Source of the DNA: Cerioporus squamosus
Taxonomy: Eukaryota; Basidiomycota; Agaricomycetes; Polyporales; Polyporaceae
DNA length: 64,000 bases
Direction: 5' to 3'
Assembly: GCA_022592435.1 (NCBI GenBank)
Contig: JABYQS010000049.1
Location: 124,001-188,000, forward strand
Below the pieces are notes generated by a model. That model ran no database searches. It was not told the origin of the DNA and worked only from the letters and a program-made list of their open reading frames with translations. Both the position numbers and the translations under genes were made by a program. Of this stretch, positions 23,998-36,284 are shown piece by piece. Numbering within the stretch: the first letter of the stretch is position 1; each line of letters opens with the position of its first letter.

Positions 23998-25352
23998 ATG
24001 CCTAGCGCGGTCCGTCAATCTGTCGCCGAGTTGCTCGTCCCAGAAGCCGACGCTCTGGGCCAACTCACTAGAGAGGAACTATGGTGGCGCGACCGCTATG
24101 AGTTCCTGGTCGAGAAGGGCTATAAGCTGCGTGACCGGTATCGATGGAATTGGCGGCCTTCGTGGAAGGAGCACTCGAACCGGCATCCTAGCGAGTTCGA
24201 GGATTGGCACAGGTACGAGGTAAGGCACCTCTCACTCATTGAGCTGCGTTCTGTGAGCATTGTTGACCGAGCGCCGCTCACTCTGTAGAACACCGCTGTC
24301 GTCGATGCAGTACGCATGAAAGACCACCGACAAGTAGTTTTGAAGCAATTCGCAAGGGGCAGTTCAGAACTCAGCATAGTCGTATGGCTAAATTCGCATG
24401 TCCTCCGGCGGCACTCGGAGAACCATACGGTCCCCGTCTTGGAAACGGTGTATGATGTTACTGACAAGGTTATCGCGGTCATGCCTCTTCTGCGCCCGTG
24501 TGATGACCCGGCGTGGGACACCGTCGGCGAGGTCGTCTCGTTCCTCACGCAACTATTCGAGGCACGTTTATCGCATATTCGCGGCATGTCGATATGATGC
24601 TCACAAACATCTCTTAAGGGCGTCGAGTTTATGCACTCGCATAACGTAGCACATCGGTGGACCTCGTTATGTTCCAGTCATCTTGACCTCTCACTGACTC
24701 GCCGGGGTGCAGAGACATCAAGGCGGCTAACATCATGTACGAACCTCGAGGCATGTACCCGAAAGGGTACCATCCACACGTCCGAGACAAGGACCGGGCA
24801 TGCGAGGGCAAAGCGAAGCGTCGTACGCGCACGGACCACCCAGTCAAATACTACTTCGTGAGCTTCAGCTCCGCCAAACGCTACTGGGAGGCGACGCGCC
24901 CTCGAGAATCCCCCCGCGTAGACAGGAAGATGACTATCGGCGAGCTCCAGCAACTCGACGATAGGCCGGCCGACCCGTTCACGATCGACATCAAATGTCT
25001 AGGGGAAATGGTTCGGACGACGATATTGATGGTACGTCCATCGCCGGGACGAGATCCATCGCTACCCACCCACTGACGAACTACGCAGAAGTACAGAGGG
25101 GTCTCGTTCCTCGCTCCGCTTGTCAAGGACATGCTGCAGGACAACGCGTCGAAGAGGCCGACCGCGGCCGACGTCGTGCGGCGCTTCGACGCCCTGCAAG
25201 GTGCTTTGACAGAGAGACGGCTCCGGGCGCGCCTGGTGCCGGCATACGAGGGACGTCTCCTTGGCCTCTGTCGGGATGTTCGCCATACGTTCCGGCTGAT
25301 GAGGTGGAAGCGTCGGGACATGCTTGCTGTTCCTTTTCCTCGGGAGCTTTGA
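23998..25352 (+). CDS. Kinase-like family member K2, probable pseudokinase
   Basis: Exons 23998-24219, 24289-24561, 24619-24656, 24713-25031 and 25089-25352 give 371 aa. It is the most diverged copy. The N-terminal family segment is kept (WWRDRYEFLVEKGYKLRDRY), as is the beta3 Lys (VVLKQF). The catalytic loop is close to canonical (HNVAHRDIKAANIMY). However, the DFG position reads YYFVSFSSAKRY, so the metal-binding Asp is replaced by Ser, and the usual VPE motif after the activation segment is not seen. It should therefore bind ATP poorly or act as a scaffold (inference). Intron 2 starts with GC, not GT (24562). The C-terminal tail (RLRARLVPAYEGRLLGL) follows the family pattern. Confidence 0.8.
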
Positions 25353-25967
25353 CTGGTATGCGATGACATGCATCTCACGACACGTCCATGATTATGATTT
25401 ATGTTTACGACCATCACGCTTGTCACGCTTATACTTAAGGCCTTCGTTGTATTTGGTCGCTGTTGTACTCTTCCTCGCGATTGCAGGTGTACTTTCCGCA
25501 TTGTTGTGTGTATGTAGAGTACATATCTCTCTGACGTCAACCCTAACACGAAGTTATATTGACCTTGTAGTTTGAACCTATCGAAGCTTATCCTTCGAGG
25601 TCACCCTTTCAAGACAATAGTAGCGTGCAGACTGCAAGAGATCGCACGTCAGAAGTCTTGGCGACACTACGACACCCGAGTTCAACAAACTTCTGGAGTC
25701 TGGACGTGTGCGGTAGCGATCATGACTCAGACTGCGTGCCAGCACTCGACTCGGAGGGATGCCATGTACCTTCGCCGAGCCGCTCTCACTCTCGCTCACC
25801 TCGAGCCTGTTTGTTTGTTGTCGTTGTTATCGTGACGATTATGATTACAGTTACTCGCCATTGCATTGAAAAACTCGGCACGACGTTGATGCGGAACTTC
25901 ATGCTATGCCAAGTCAGACAACCACCGCTCAGCTGCCCTTCCAGACGTCATTTTAGATAACCCAAGA
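25353..25967. other. Intergenic, between convergent K2 and the ABC transporter
   Basis: About 615 bp of 3' flank for two convergent genes. Only short frames; nothing recognised. Confidence 0.45.
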
Positions 25968-28900
25968 TCACGCAGAAAATCCCGTCATCGCGTACAATGC
26001 AGCCTTGTCGCCACTCTCGTCTACCAAGGCGCGGAAGTATCCGCCTGTCTTCTTGAGTAACACACTGGGCTTGTCGTATTCGATCTACACTTCTCATCAG
26101 CAAGCGCAAAGATCGGAGGACAACGATGCAGCTCACGATGTTCCCCGCATCCAGCACCATCTGAGGAAACAAGAAGTCAGCACAGCAGGCAGCTAATTAC
26201 GATGGATGACGCCTCACGATTTTGTCTGCGTCCATGATGCTTTGGAGTCGATGCGCGACGGTGAGAACGGTTACGTCCCGACCGAGCTCTTCGCGCAAAG
26301 ACTTCTGGATGATGGTATCCGTCTCATAGTCTGTGGCCGCTCGTCAGTTCAGCTCATACGAGATCGCGCGGTCCGCGACGCACCAATCGCCGAGGTCGCT
26401 GTCACCGCAAAACACCATCAGCATACGAGCTCACTTCTATCACTATGACTATGCGTACCTTCATCCAGGATGAGCAACTTGCTCCTCCTCACGATGGCCC
26501 GAGCGAGCGCAATGATCTGTCTCTGACCCACAGAAAGGTTGCTACCTCCACCCGCAATCTCAGTATCGAGCGTAATACGCGCATGGTCGCCCTCTTCCTG
26601 CAGAGAGAAAAGCCCTGCAGAGCGAAGCGCGTCGTTGAGCGTCGCATCGTCATGCTGGCTAAAAGGGTCAAGGTTTTGGCGCAGGGTCCCGCTCAGCAGT
26701 TCGGGCTGTCACGGGCCCATGGCTGAGTCAACGGAATGGTAGTGAGAGGAAGGAAGGAGAACGTACCATCTGGGGTATGATCGTGATGTTGGAGCGAAGA
26801 GCATCGAGGTTGATCGAGCTGGTCGGGAGGCCGTCGTAGTAGACTTCGCCTTCAGTCAGGATGCAGCGCAGGAGGGCGAGCGTCAGTGAGCTCTACAGGC
26901 ATCAGTCAGCCCCACAGCGCACGAAGGCCAGACAAATCTGGCAGCATCTTCAACTTGCCTTTCCGCTTCCTGTGCGGCCGACTGAAACGATCCCATCAGC
27001 ATGCAGCCATCGAGTGCCCCGGATGGATGACTTACCGATACCGATGCGCTCGCCAGACTTCACTTCGAAAGAGAGGTTGTGGAGCACAGCAGGGCCGTCC
27101 TATTGGGAGCGAGATGAGCATCGTAAATATAGGCAGGCGGTGACAACCTACTGCGGAGTAGCGGGCAGTCAGCTTCTCGACGCGCAAGTCGCCGCTGGCA
27201 GGCCAGTATGCGGGCGGTACACCCTCTGTCGTGGGCTTGGGCTCCTGTTCAATGGTCATGTACTGCTGAATCCGCTCCAAACTGCATCAATTCAGACACA
27301 TCAGCCAAAATGAACAACTATCCCCAAGGCGTGTGCTGACCTGTTGGCTGCGTGAGATCATATGTCAGCGCCATCTGACAGTGAAAAGTAAAGGACACGA
27401 CACGCACCCGTGACCTGGAAGTTATAGAATTCCTGCAGCCAGCCCAGGATGAAGCTGCTGAACCCGACTGCCATCGACATCGCGAAGCCGGCATTCGACG
27501 CGCTCAAAGTTGCGCCGTACGTCAGGTACGCAGCAAGGACGGCCGAGAGTGCCGCGCCTAGGATGTCCACCCGGATCGTCACCCAGCTAAATCACATTCC
27601 ACAGGGTCAGCACAACATAACTAGGTAGAAGCGGAGAAATAGGCTTGCTCACCGGTTGAGAGCCTCGTACGTCAGCCCTGCACGGTTGTACCTGTCCATA
27701 CGGGCGTATGACTCCGCCTTGAATGCCTCCTGTGCACCATATGCGCGGATAGACACTGTGAATCCCTCAGAATCAACACTGGTGACACGTGTGTGGAGGC
27801 ATCGACACGAAGACATGCACCCAAACCAGCGATCGCAGACCCAAAGTGCCCCAAGACGGGCGCCTTAGCGTTGCTCATCTCGCGCTTCACCGAAAGCTGC
27901 GCACGCATGTAAACCTGGCTGATGAGTGCTCCGAGAATGGCGACGATGATCGCAGGCACGATGAAAATGGGTAGCATGAACACTACAGCGCCGATTTTCA
28001 ACAGCATAAATACCGAGCCCTCGATGACGGAGTGCAGCTGGCGCGCTACCTCGCTGTCGACTGCATGGGGAGGCAGTACATGTAAGATTCGTGTACGAAG
28101 AGACGCAGGGAAGGAAGGTGAGTGAAGTGCGCACCGGATTGTATGTCCGCGGTGCAGCGCGCGATAATGCGGGAGGTCGGCGTAATGTCTAGCCATCTGA
28201 GAGAGGTGAACAGTTAGTGTCCGCACGAGTACAGGTATGCTCTTGCAAACATATGTACCTCAAAGTAGTGCCGAGGACGGAGGCGACCAGGTTTGCGTGG
28301 ATGAGGCGTGAAGCGCGGATGTTCCCGTATACGTATAGCGACCAGCAGGCCGCATACACAGCAAGAGTGATCCATAGCAGCACACAATAGACTGTGAGAT
28401 AGCTGGCGTCATGCCCGTCAGTTTGCCTCTCGACCAAATATCCGTAGGTCAATCTAGAGCTCACTAAGGAACCGATACTTCGGAGGACGCGCGGTCTTCA
28501 TACTGCGCTGCCCAGTAACCGAGGAAGTAGGTCTGCATATTCCACACCGTGAGCAACCCTGTGCACTGTCGAGAGACAGCACTTCACACCTGACCGTTGA
28601 TGAGGAGGTGTGTGATAATCAACGTGCCGATATAGGCAGTCCAGTACGCCGGGACCAACGTTGCTTTCGCGACACTGCCGAAGTAAAGCATGACTGCCCC
28701 GGGCCCGTTAGCCTCGTCAGAACATCTTCTTTCCCAATTTAAGGATGTACTCACAAGCTTTCCACCCAACACGACCAACACTAATCTCTTCAGCGACGAC
28801 AAGCTTCCCGTCCTTCTTTCCTGCTTCTCCCTCGAGGGGAGCCGCGTCGATCTCTTCTTCCGCTTTCTCCATCTCCTCCTTCTCAGCGGCGAGTTCAGCC

Positions 28901-31900
28901 TGGAGTTCGCGGTCATCTTTAAGTGCCTTGTCGAAGGAGCCTTGGCTGACGATGCGTCCGTCTGTTCCAAGCGCGACAACAAACTCCGCAACAGGTCGAG
29001 TGAGCGCTACGTTGTGGCTCTGCCGCGAACCAGACCATGAGCAATCCAACGTGTATCGCCAAGAAGGTGAGGGACATACGACGAGGATGACAGTCCGACC
29101 GCGAATGAGGTCTCCCTTGAAGCACTTGTCCACAATCCAGCGCCCTGTGTGGACGTCGAGCGCCGCAAGCACCTGAGCACAACATTAGCTCTCTGCGTTC
29201 TAACTGGAAGCCATTGAAGACCTACGTCGTCCAGCAGCAGGATCTCGGCAGAGGAGTAGACGGCGCGAGCGAGTGTGATGCGTGCCTTCTGTCCGCCACT
29301 GCCGACGAGGTGAGAGATTGGCGAGGGTACATATTCAATCCTACGACTAACCTCAACGTGATGCCCTTCTCTCCCACCTCGGTATGATCCCCTGCTTCGA
29401 ACAGGCTGAGGTCGCGCTCGAGAGCGCAATGCTTGATGACTGGAGAACCATATTAAAAACGAATTCGCGATGCGCGCCTGAGATTCCCTCACCTTTGTTG
29501 TATCGAACTTCGTCATACGGCGAACCGAACAATATGTTTGCCTGAAGACAATGTGTTACATTCAGTTTGAGGTACAATTGCAGCGGCACGTACCCGAATG
29601 GTTTCGCTCTGTATCCATGACTCCTGAGCTGCATAGGCAACACCGCCAGTTCTCGGAAGGCTAACGAACGAGTCGGGTCCCGACGGGATCGCATGCATCT
29701 CCCCTGTATATTTCCACGAGTTGAGCCCAAGCACAGACGTCTAGCATGATTGCGGGACTGACCGAGCAATGCCATGAGCAGAGAAGTCTTCCCTGAGCCG
29801 GTCGGCCCGACGATCAAGTTGATGCCGCCGCGCTTGAAGATCACCTCGTCCTCGATATTGAGCACGAATTTGCGCCGGCTGCTTCCCTCTGACGTCGCGG
29901 GAGTTGCAGGAACCGAGCTCTCGCCGTCCTTGGCCCAAGTGAAGGTGGTGCGTGCGATGCCGACCACGTCCATGTCCTGCGCCGGACGCGCAAATGCGGC
30001 TGGGCCATCACCACCGCTCTTCTTCTCTTCAAATTCGTCGAGCAGCTCCGTCTGTGTGTTCATGTCAGCACGGAGATCTCGACCAGCAACGATGAACGGC
30101 GAGCCTACCTTGTGCATGAATTCATTGATGCGGTCTAACGATACTCTGGCTAAGGGACGAGAGTGAACAATGTTGTCATTAATGCGGCGATCTGCGGTGC
30201 ATACCTTGCGTGAGGAGCGGGATGACATAGAAGATCATGTGTAACTGATGCTGAATCGTCTCAAATGCTGCCAGATATCATAAGACGTTGATGCCCAGTA
30301 GAGAAATGTGATTGTCTGCGCTCACCTGCATATGAAGAGAACAAACGAGACGCTGCGAACAAATCAGACACAAGCTGGGCTGCTCAGCAGTTCAAGGACG
30401 AACCTGTCAACTCTCCATCGAAGAACATCGTCTGAAAATGAGAAGCGTGAGTCATCGCAGCGTGCTGGTGTTCGACAACTTAGCTCCTTACATATGCACC
30501 GAATGTAAATGCCATAGTGAAGAGTGGGATGCTGAAGCTGCGAGGAAAGGATAAGTCACCAAGACGGCGGGTTGGAGAAGCCGCTGCACTCACTTGATGC
30601 AATTGTTCACCAGCTCCAGGAACTTCGTCTTGCGAAGGAACTTGAGCTCCGCCTCTCTGCGCTCCTCTATCTGACCGGTCACACGGCGCTCCCATCCGAA
30701 GAGTTTGATCATCCGAACGACGCTCAGAACTGCGGGATTACAGGTCAGCATAACCCCTGCCCTTTATCGATGGTAGAGGGAATCCGGAACACACTTTCGT
30801 TGATTAGCTGCACGCGCGCGTCGGTCTTGACATCCATTAGCTATCAGCTACCGGGTACATAACGCATTCGCAGGATAGTCGTACCTTAGCCATCTTGCCC
30901 GCCTGGTAGCTTTGGATCCAGCTACTCAGATATCCGGGCACGGGTAGCAGGACACACATGCATGCTAGCCCGATGAAGGCGCTGTACTCGGCGCACTGGT
31001 ATCAGTCGCGGTGACTTTGCGAGCGACGAGAGACTACTCACCTCCATCCCAAGTCATTGTAGACGAAGATGATGGACGACCCGATAATAACAGGGACCTC
31101 GACGACTGAACATGGCGGTAACTAAGTGGCGGCTTCCCATACATACAAGAGAGACACTCACATAGCTGCAGCCAGTACTTGTTACCGTTCTTGATGTTGT
31201 TCAGATCGCTGGTAACCAGGTTGTTCAGCCGTCCTAAGAGATGGCCCTGTTTGTCTGCGGTATCGGTACCGTCCTCCGCGGTCTCCGTGCCATCGGACGA
31301 CTCCGCCTTCACGCGAATGCGCAGAGCTTGCTCGAACAACAGCTCTGTGACTATCGCTTCGATGCGCGCGCCTACAACGCTCTACGGAGGAAGGCTATGA
31401 GGATGGATGTCACGACTAGTGGTCGAACAACGTACGGCAATCCACTGGTACCATTCTTCACAAAAGGTGACCGCCGTAGGCCCGACGAGCAAGAGGAGGG
31501 ACCATGCCCAGGGGTATATATTCGACTTGGGCCCGCCAACCTCAAGGTATCTGGACAGGGGTTGGTCAGCTTGGCCTATGTCTCCACCTGCGAAGACGTA
31601 CGCAAGGAGCCCTTTTGCAACAATGGCACGGCTCAATCTCAGGACGGCCTGCAGATACGTTAGCCACAAGTCATACCAGCGACTGGGGTACATGACTCAC
31701 GCCCAATGCCGCAAGAAAGGAGAAGAGGAGATATTCTTTGCCTACGAGATAACGGTCAGTGAGACGAGACATCAAGTCACATTTGAGCCCTTACGGAAGA
31801 CTCTCAGCAACCCCCAGAACAAGTGCTCCTCTCTCCCAAGCTGGAACGGGTCAACTTCCTTTGGACGGCGGTCAGCACGAACTCATCAGTACGTGGGGAT

Positions 31901-32957
31901 AGACATACCTTGAAACTTCGTTCAGTCAGGTTCTTCGTAGAGTTCGTATCGGCCAGGGGAGGAAACTGGTCGAGGGGAAGATGCTCAACGCGAGATGCCT
32001 GGGAGACAGTCTCGTTGAGCCAGTTGAACAGCACTAGAGAAAAGATTGAGCTCGTTTGCTGTTTGCTGGGACTAGCCATCGGTTCCTGGTTTCGAGCACA
32101 ACAGTGAGGAAGCTATCAGTCGCGAAGATTGGTACGAGCACTCACATCCAACTCATATGGCTTGTAGACGCGGGGAGTGAGCAGCGGCAGTACGACCGCA
32201 GCGTCCAAGAGCAAAATCATCTTCACCCAGAGGAAGATACCATCCGCAGCATCTGCCGGGTCGCGGTCCCTGAGGAACAGCGGAAGCACGTTGCGGTACG
32301 CATGAACGCCAAGAGTAACGAGTAGCACCGAGTTGAGATGTGCTGCGAGGAGCTGGCTCTGTCGGCGAGAGAGCAACCATGCCAAGGCTAACGCGGATGC
32401 ATAGCCCTGTGGGTTCAAACAGGTGAGCGAGAAACGCAGTACCACAGTAGCGTCGAGAGACTTACGTAGACTTCGCACTCAACAAGCTCCGGCCACAATG
32501 GGAGGCCGTCTGCTCTCAAACTGTCGTCGTGGCGTTGGAGCAGCGTAGCGAGCGAAAGGCAGAAGAGTAAGACGCAGCAGACAAGCCGGGCAGACTTCGC
32601 CAAGAACGCGGCGGACCCGTCTGCCCGTCGTCTTGACAAATACCGGAGAGCGTTTCGCTGTGTGACCGATTCCGCGGCGCAGTCCTCATTCTGCACACGC
32701 AGTACAGGGGCGTACTTAGGTGTGGAACGCGTCCAGCGGGCGTGCACTGCATGCAGGGCGAGTAGCACCGCCGACACTCCGACACCGTACAAGGGGAATA
32801 TCCGCATGTCTTCTGCGAAGTACCTGTGAGAGGCGTCAGCTAAACATCCTGCATTCTTATGTGCATGGCTCGGCTCCTGCAGACAAGGCCGGAGAACTGT
32901 CCCTTCGGTGTGGGTAACAAACTTGTCGCGGCGGGTGCTGTTGACCGACAGCCGCAT
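25968..32957 (-). CDS. ABCC (MRP-type) ABC transporter, full length
   Basis: A full transporter of roughly 1,400-1,450 aa split by about twenty short introns. The N terminus has extra membrane helices (MRIFPLYGVGVSAVLLALH onward), then LPPLADTNSTKNL-type linker sequence and a first membrane domain. Nucleotide-binding domain 1 shows Walker A GPTGSGKTSLL (~29,780-29,812), AQESWIQ, signature SGGQKAR (29,281-29,300) and Walker B LLLDDV. The Asp in place of the catalytic Glu is usual for MRP domain 1. A second membrane domain follows. Domain 2 has Walker A GRTGSGKSSLTL (26,892-26,990), signature LSVGQRQ (~26,520), LLILDEATSAID and VLTVAHRLQSIMDADK. The protein ends YFRALVDESGDKAALYAM. The Walker A of domain 2 is split by a GC-AG intron. 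These pumps export glutathione conjugates, drugs or organic anions. The substrate is unknown. Confidence 0.9.
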
Positions 32958-34692
32958 CTGGGACCAACTCCGAAAGGTAGATGCAGCTCAGAACTAAGAG
33001 CACTCACCTAGACAGCATAGAAGGACGTTGTGATGGATGCAAGTTAAGTGTGCAGGAGAGGGGGAGGGTGGGATACTGCCATCAGACTAGGACAATATAA
33101 ACCGCACTACTAGCCACTGACGCGTCGCACTGACGCGTCGCGATACACGCAAGCGACTGATTCGAGCTCCTCCTCCCCGGCCTCAGGTAGCCTCAGGTCC
33201 TTCAATGCCGTCTTGATCGGTGGCAATGGCATCACGGTCTCCGGCTACGTTATCAGCCGCCAGTAACTGCGCAGTACTCATGTGTATGACTCCCGCAAAG
33301 CGCGGCACCGGGCCTCCATAGTATCCCGGATTCGAATCCAAGCGTTGGTTTCAACTTGTCGTACGTATGCACAGTCTGCTCAGTGGCCTCAGTCTCATTC
33401 ATTGTGCGGGTTAAATGGTGTCTTACCAAAACTTGAAGCTGACTCTGGAGGGCGTCACAGACTGTTGTACCTAGTAGTAGTTCTGGGTGATCAGTAATAG
33501 GTCCTACTCCGGCGCAAGACTTCCGTACCGCGAGTGTGGGCATGAGTAGAAGGCCACGGCTCTGTCGGTCGAACTGACAGAATTGCGAGTTGCAGACTTG
33601 CAGTATCACCTATTAGTCCTGAAGACAGTGAAATGGCATCACTGGCATCGGTCTCCAAGACACCAAAACAGGCGCCGCCTCGGCCAATGCCGACCGCCCT
33701 TTCCCGGGCCTCCGAGTCCTTCAACCCAAGTGTCTCGCAGACTCGTACTCAAGTGTGAGCGGGTCCGAGTCTGACTTTACTCTGCTACAACCTCCAAACC
33801 TGTCTCCAACGGTACGGAGTAGCTACATCTGCCCTTGAGCCATCGGACAGCCGCGATGGTTGTCTTCAAGACCATCGTACGTCAGAAGTTCGCTTTCGCT
33901 AGCCCATACCGTCATCCCTCCAGGCTCTCCTAGGCTCACAAAATCTCTACCATCTCTGACCGTGACTCCTCCAAACACTCTCAATAGAAATATCTGAACA
34001 ATGGTACTACCACAACCACGCTAGGACGTCTATCTTGCTTCTCTCCGTTTGCTGGCTGGCCTCCTGTTCGCTACTCGAGGAGATACAGGCGCTCCTTACT
34101 CGGGGCTCGGTATCTCCTGGTTATCCGGTAGAGTCGGCTGGGACACTGGGATCTGCTAAATTGCTGCGCTAGAGATGACGTCCAGTTAGCTCGCGTTGTA
34201 GCCTGAGCCGGAATCGCGCGGTATCTGGATTCGTCTGCCTCCTCATCTCCCTCAATCGCCGGCGGCGGCGTACGAAGCTCCGCGCAGAAGAAGCGCGTTC
34301 TGTTCAAGACACGCCCACATTTGCCTACTCGCGCATCTCGCAGCAGCATGGGTTACGTGGCTACTTGGCGCCTTCATGCTTCGAGAGAGCCGTCCAGAGG
34401 GCTGTTGGGATGATGGTGATTCCCTTTGCAGGTACGGCCGCAGTCCTGGTGACGGAGGTGAGATTCTCCGCAATCTCTGAGTGTGCGATCTACTCGCCGT
34501 CTCACCTTCTTTCTGTTCAGGCACCCTCGGCGCAGAAGCGAGCTCCTGTACACATACACTTGCATCATTTTACGGCCGTCAACAATTCCTATCAGAATGA
34601 TGAGCCGTATATCGGCAGGGTCATGCGCCCATCTCAACGTAGAAAAACGGCGAGTCACAAGGCCAATGTGTCGAACCTCCCCTCCTTGAACT
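32958..34692. other. Intergenic, divergent ABC transporter and K3
   Basis: About 1.7 kb between divergent starts, holding both promoters. A tandem 13-bp repeat with two GACGCGTC palindromes lies at 33115-33140. The frames of 60-118 codons on either strand show no recognisable domain. A 5' UTR intron of the transporter (donor CTAG/GTGAGT near 33,005) is possible. Confidence 0.45.
33115..33140. repeat. Tandem 13-bp repeat with ACGCGT cores
   Basis: CACTGACGCGTCG occurs twice in direct succession. Each unit holds the palindrome GACGCGTC, whose ACGCGT core matches the fungal MCB box bound by MBF-type cell-cycle factors. It lies about 160 bp upstream of the ABC transporter start. The regulatory role is an inference from position and core sequence. 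Confidence 0.5.
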
Positions 34693-36049
34693 ATGGAACG
34701 TCGCTTCGACTATTCCACTGACCCCATGTACTGGAAGAACCTCGATGGAGGGCTCAGTAACGCCGAGTTCTTCTGGCGCAATCATTACAAGTTCCTTGAG
34801 GAGAAGGGATACAGGCTTCGCCCTCGATACAGCCCTGACTGGGAGCCGTCTTGGCTTGAATCGAACAAGGACCGCTTTGATTGCGAGGACGGACTACCTC
34901 CACTCGTGAGTTCATTTGTGGCATTCATGGCGCGATACCAGTCATGCTGAGACAACTCCTATAGAGAGTGACCACCATGCAAGCGACGCGGATCGCAGAC
35001 GGCCGCATCGTGGTATTGAAGCAGATATGGACGAAGAAGACACCCACTGAAGTGAAGATCACTCGCTTCTTCTGCGAAGAGCGAAATGCTTCGGATCCGG
35101 AGAATCACTCGGCTTTTGTCCACGACATCTTGCAGTCACCTATCTACAAGGTGGCTTTCCTCGTCATGCCGTACCTGATGCGGGTACACGACATCAGGTT
35201 CGCCACAGTCGGCGAAGTCATGGAGTGTTTCCGACAGATCTTTGAGGTGAGCGGCTCCCTCGTTCGGTGTAGCGTAACACTGAACCTTTTACGCAGGGGC
35301 TCTTCTTCATCCATCGCCAACATGTGGCTCACTGGTGCGACAGATGACTCTCGTCTTTACACGGTATGCTGAATAGCCGATCCTACCTAGTGACATCCAG
35401 CTATTCAACGTTATGATGGACCCCATGCCATTGTTATCAGAAGTTCCCCATCCCGTCTGGAAGAACAGGAGCTACATCGACCCCGAGCGCAAATTGAAGC
35501 GATACATTCGCACTGACCACCCCGTTCGCTATTACATTATCGACTTCGGGCTCTCGACGAAGTTCTCTGCTGGGGAGCCTCACATCGCGCCAATTGTCTT
35601 CGGGGGAGACCGGAGTGTGCCGGAGTACAAGGATGCGCCTGGAGACTGCGATCCGTTCAAGGTCGATATTTACCACCTCGGCAACATGATCCGAGAGGAC
35701 TTCATGCAGGTGCGCCTGCTCGTTTTTCAACCACGTCCTGTTTGCTGACCATAGGACGGTTATGCAGGAAAGCCACTCCCTGGGTTTCATGCAACCGCTC
35801 GTGGACCAGATGACTCGCGAAGAACCGCGCGACCGTCCCACCATTGAGCAAGCCATGCAACAGTTCGAGCAGTTGCTGGGCTCGCTCCCGCAGTGGAGGT
35901 TGCGCTCTCGCTACGTGTATCGCAAGGATCTCTTGGGGAGGCCCTTCCGCGCTGTTCGTCATGTTTATCGGACCATGAGGTGGATCGTGATCAGAACTCC
36001 CGCCGTGCCCACATACAAAGCCCCGGAAGGAGGGCCGGGATATTCCTGA
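34693..36049 (+). CDS. Kinase-like family member K3 (HCD type)
   Basis: Exons 34693-34905, 34965-35246, 35297-35334, 35391-35709 and 35768-36049 give 377 aa. The N terminus has the long form shared with K5 and K6 (DPMYWKNLDGGLSNAEFFWR). The beta3 Lys is in IVVLKQI. The catalytic loop reads HVAHCDIQLFNVMMD, with Cys for the Arg of HRD, while the catalytic Asp and Asn are kept. The DFG is in YYIIDFGLSTKF, then SVPEYKD, PFKVDIYHLGNMI and RDRPTIEQAM. The Cys codon is split TG/T by intron 3. Loss of that Arg makes it a non-RD kinase: activity should not depend on activation-loop phosphorylation in the usual way, or may be weak. Its 3' end is 235 bp from the convergent mvd1 gene. Confidence 0.85.
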
Positions 36050-36284
36050 ATATGTGTACGTGTAACTCATATACTGTCTCCATTTCTAGGGCCATGTTCC
36101 GCTTCTCCCATGTTACCCCCGGACTTGTAAATCCACTGTGTACGCTTATACTTCTGCTCGCTTTCCGACGCGGCAGAGGCACTGACTTCCCATCTCGCGA
36201 GATCAGGCTCGTTCGAGGCTGGATAACAATCTAGACGTCCTTGATAAATACAGCAGTTAACCCTCCTGAAACCCAACCCACGCA

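Noticed and set aside
33325..33350. GATTCGAATCC, similar to a tRNA T-loop
   Set aside because: The flanking bases do not form the T-stem, and no anticodon or acceptor stem can be placed around it.
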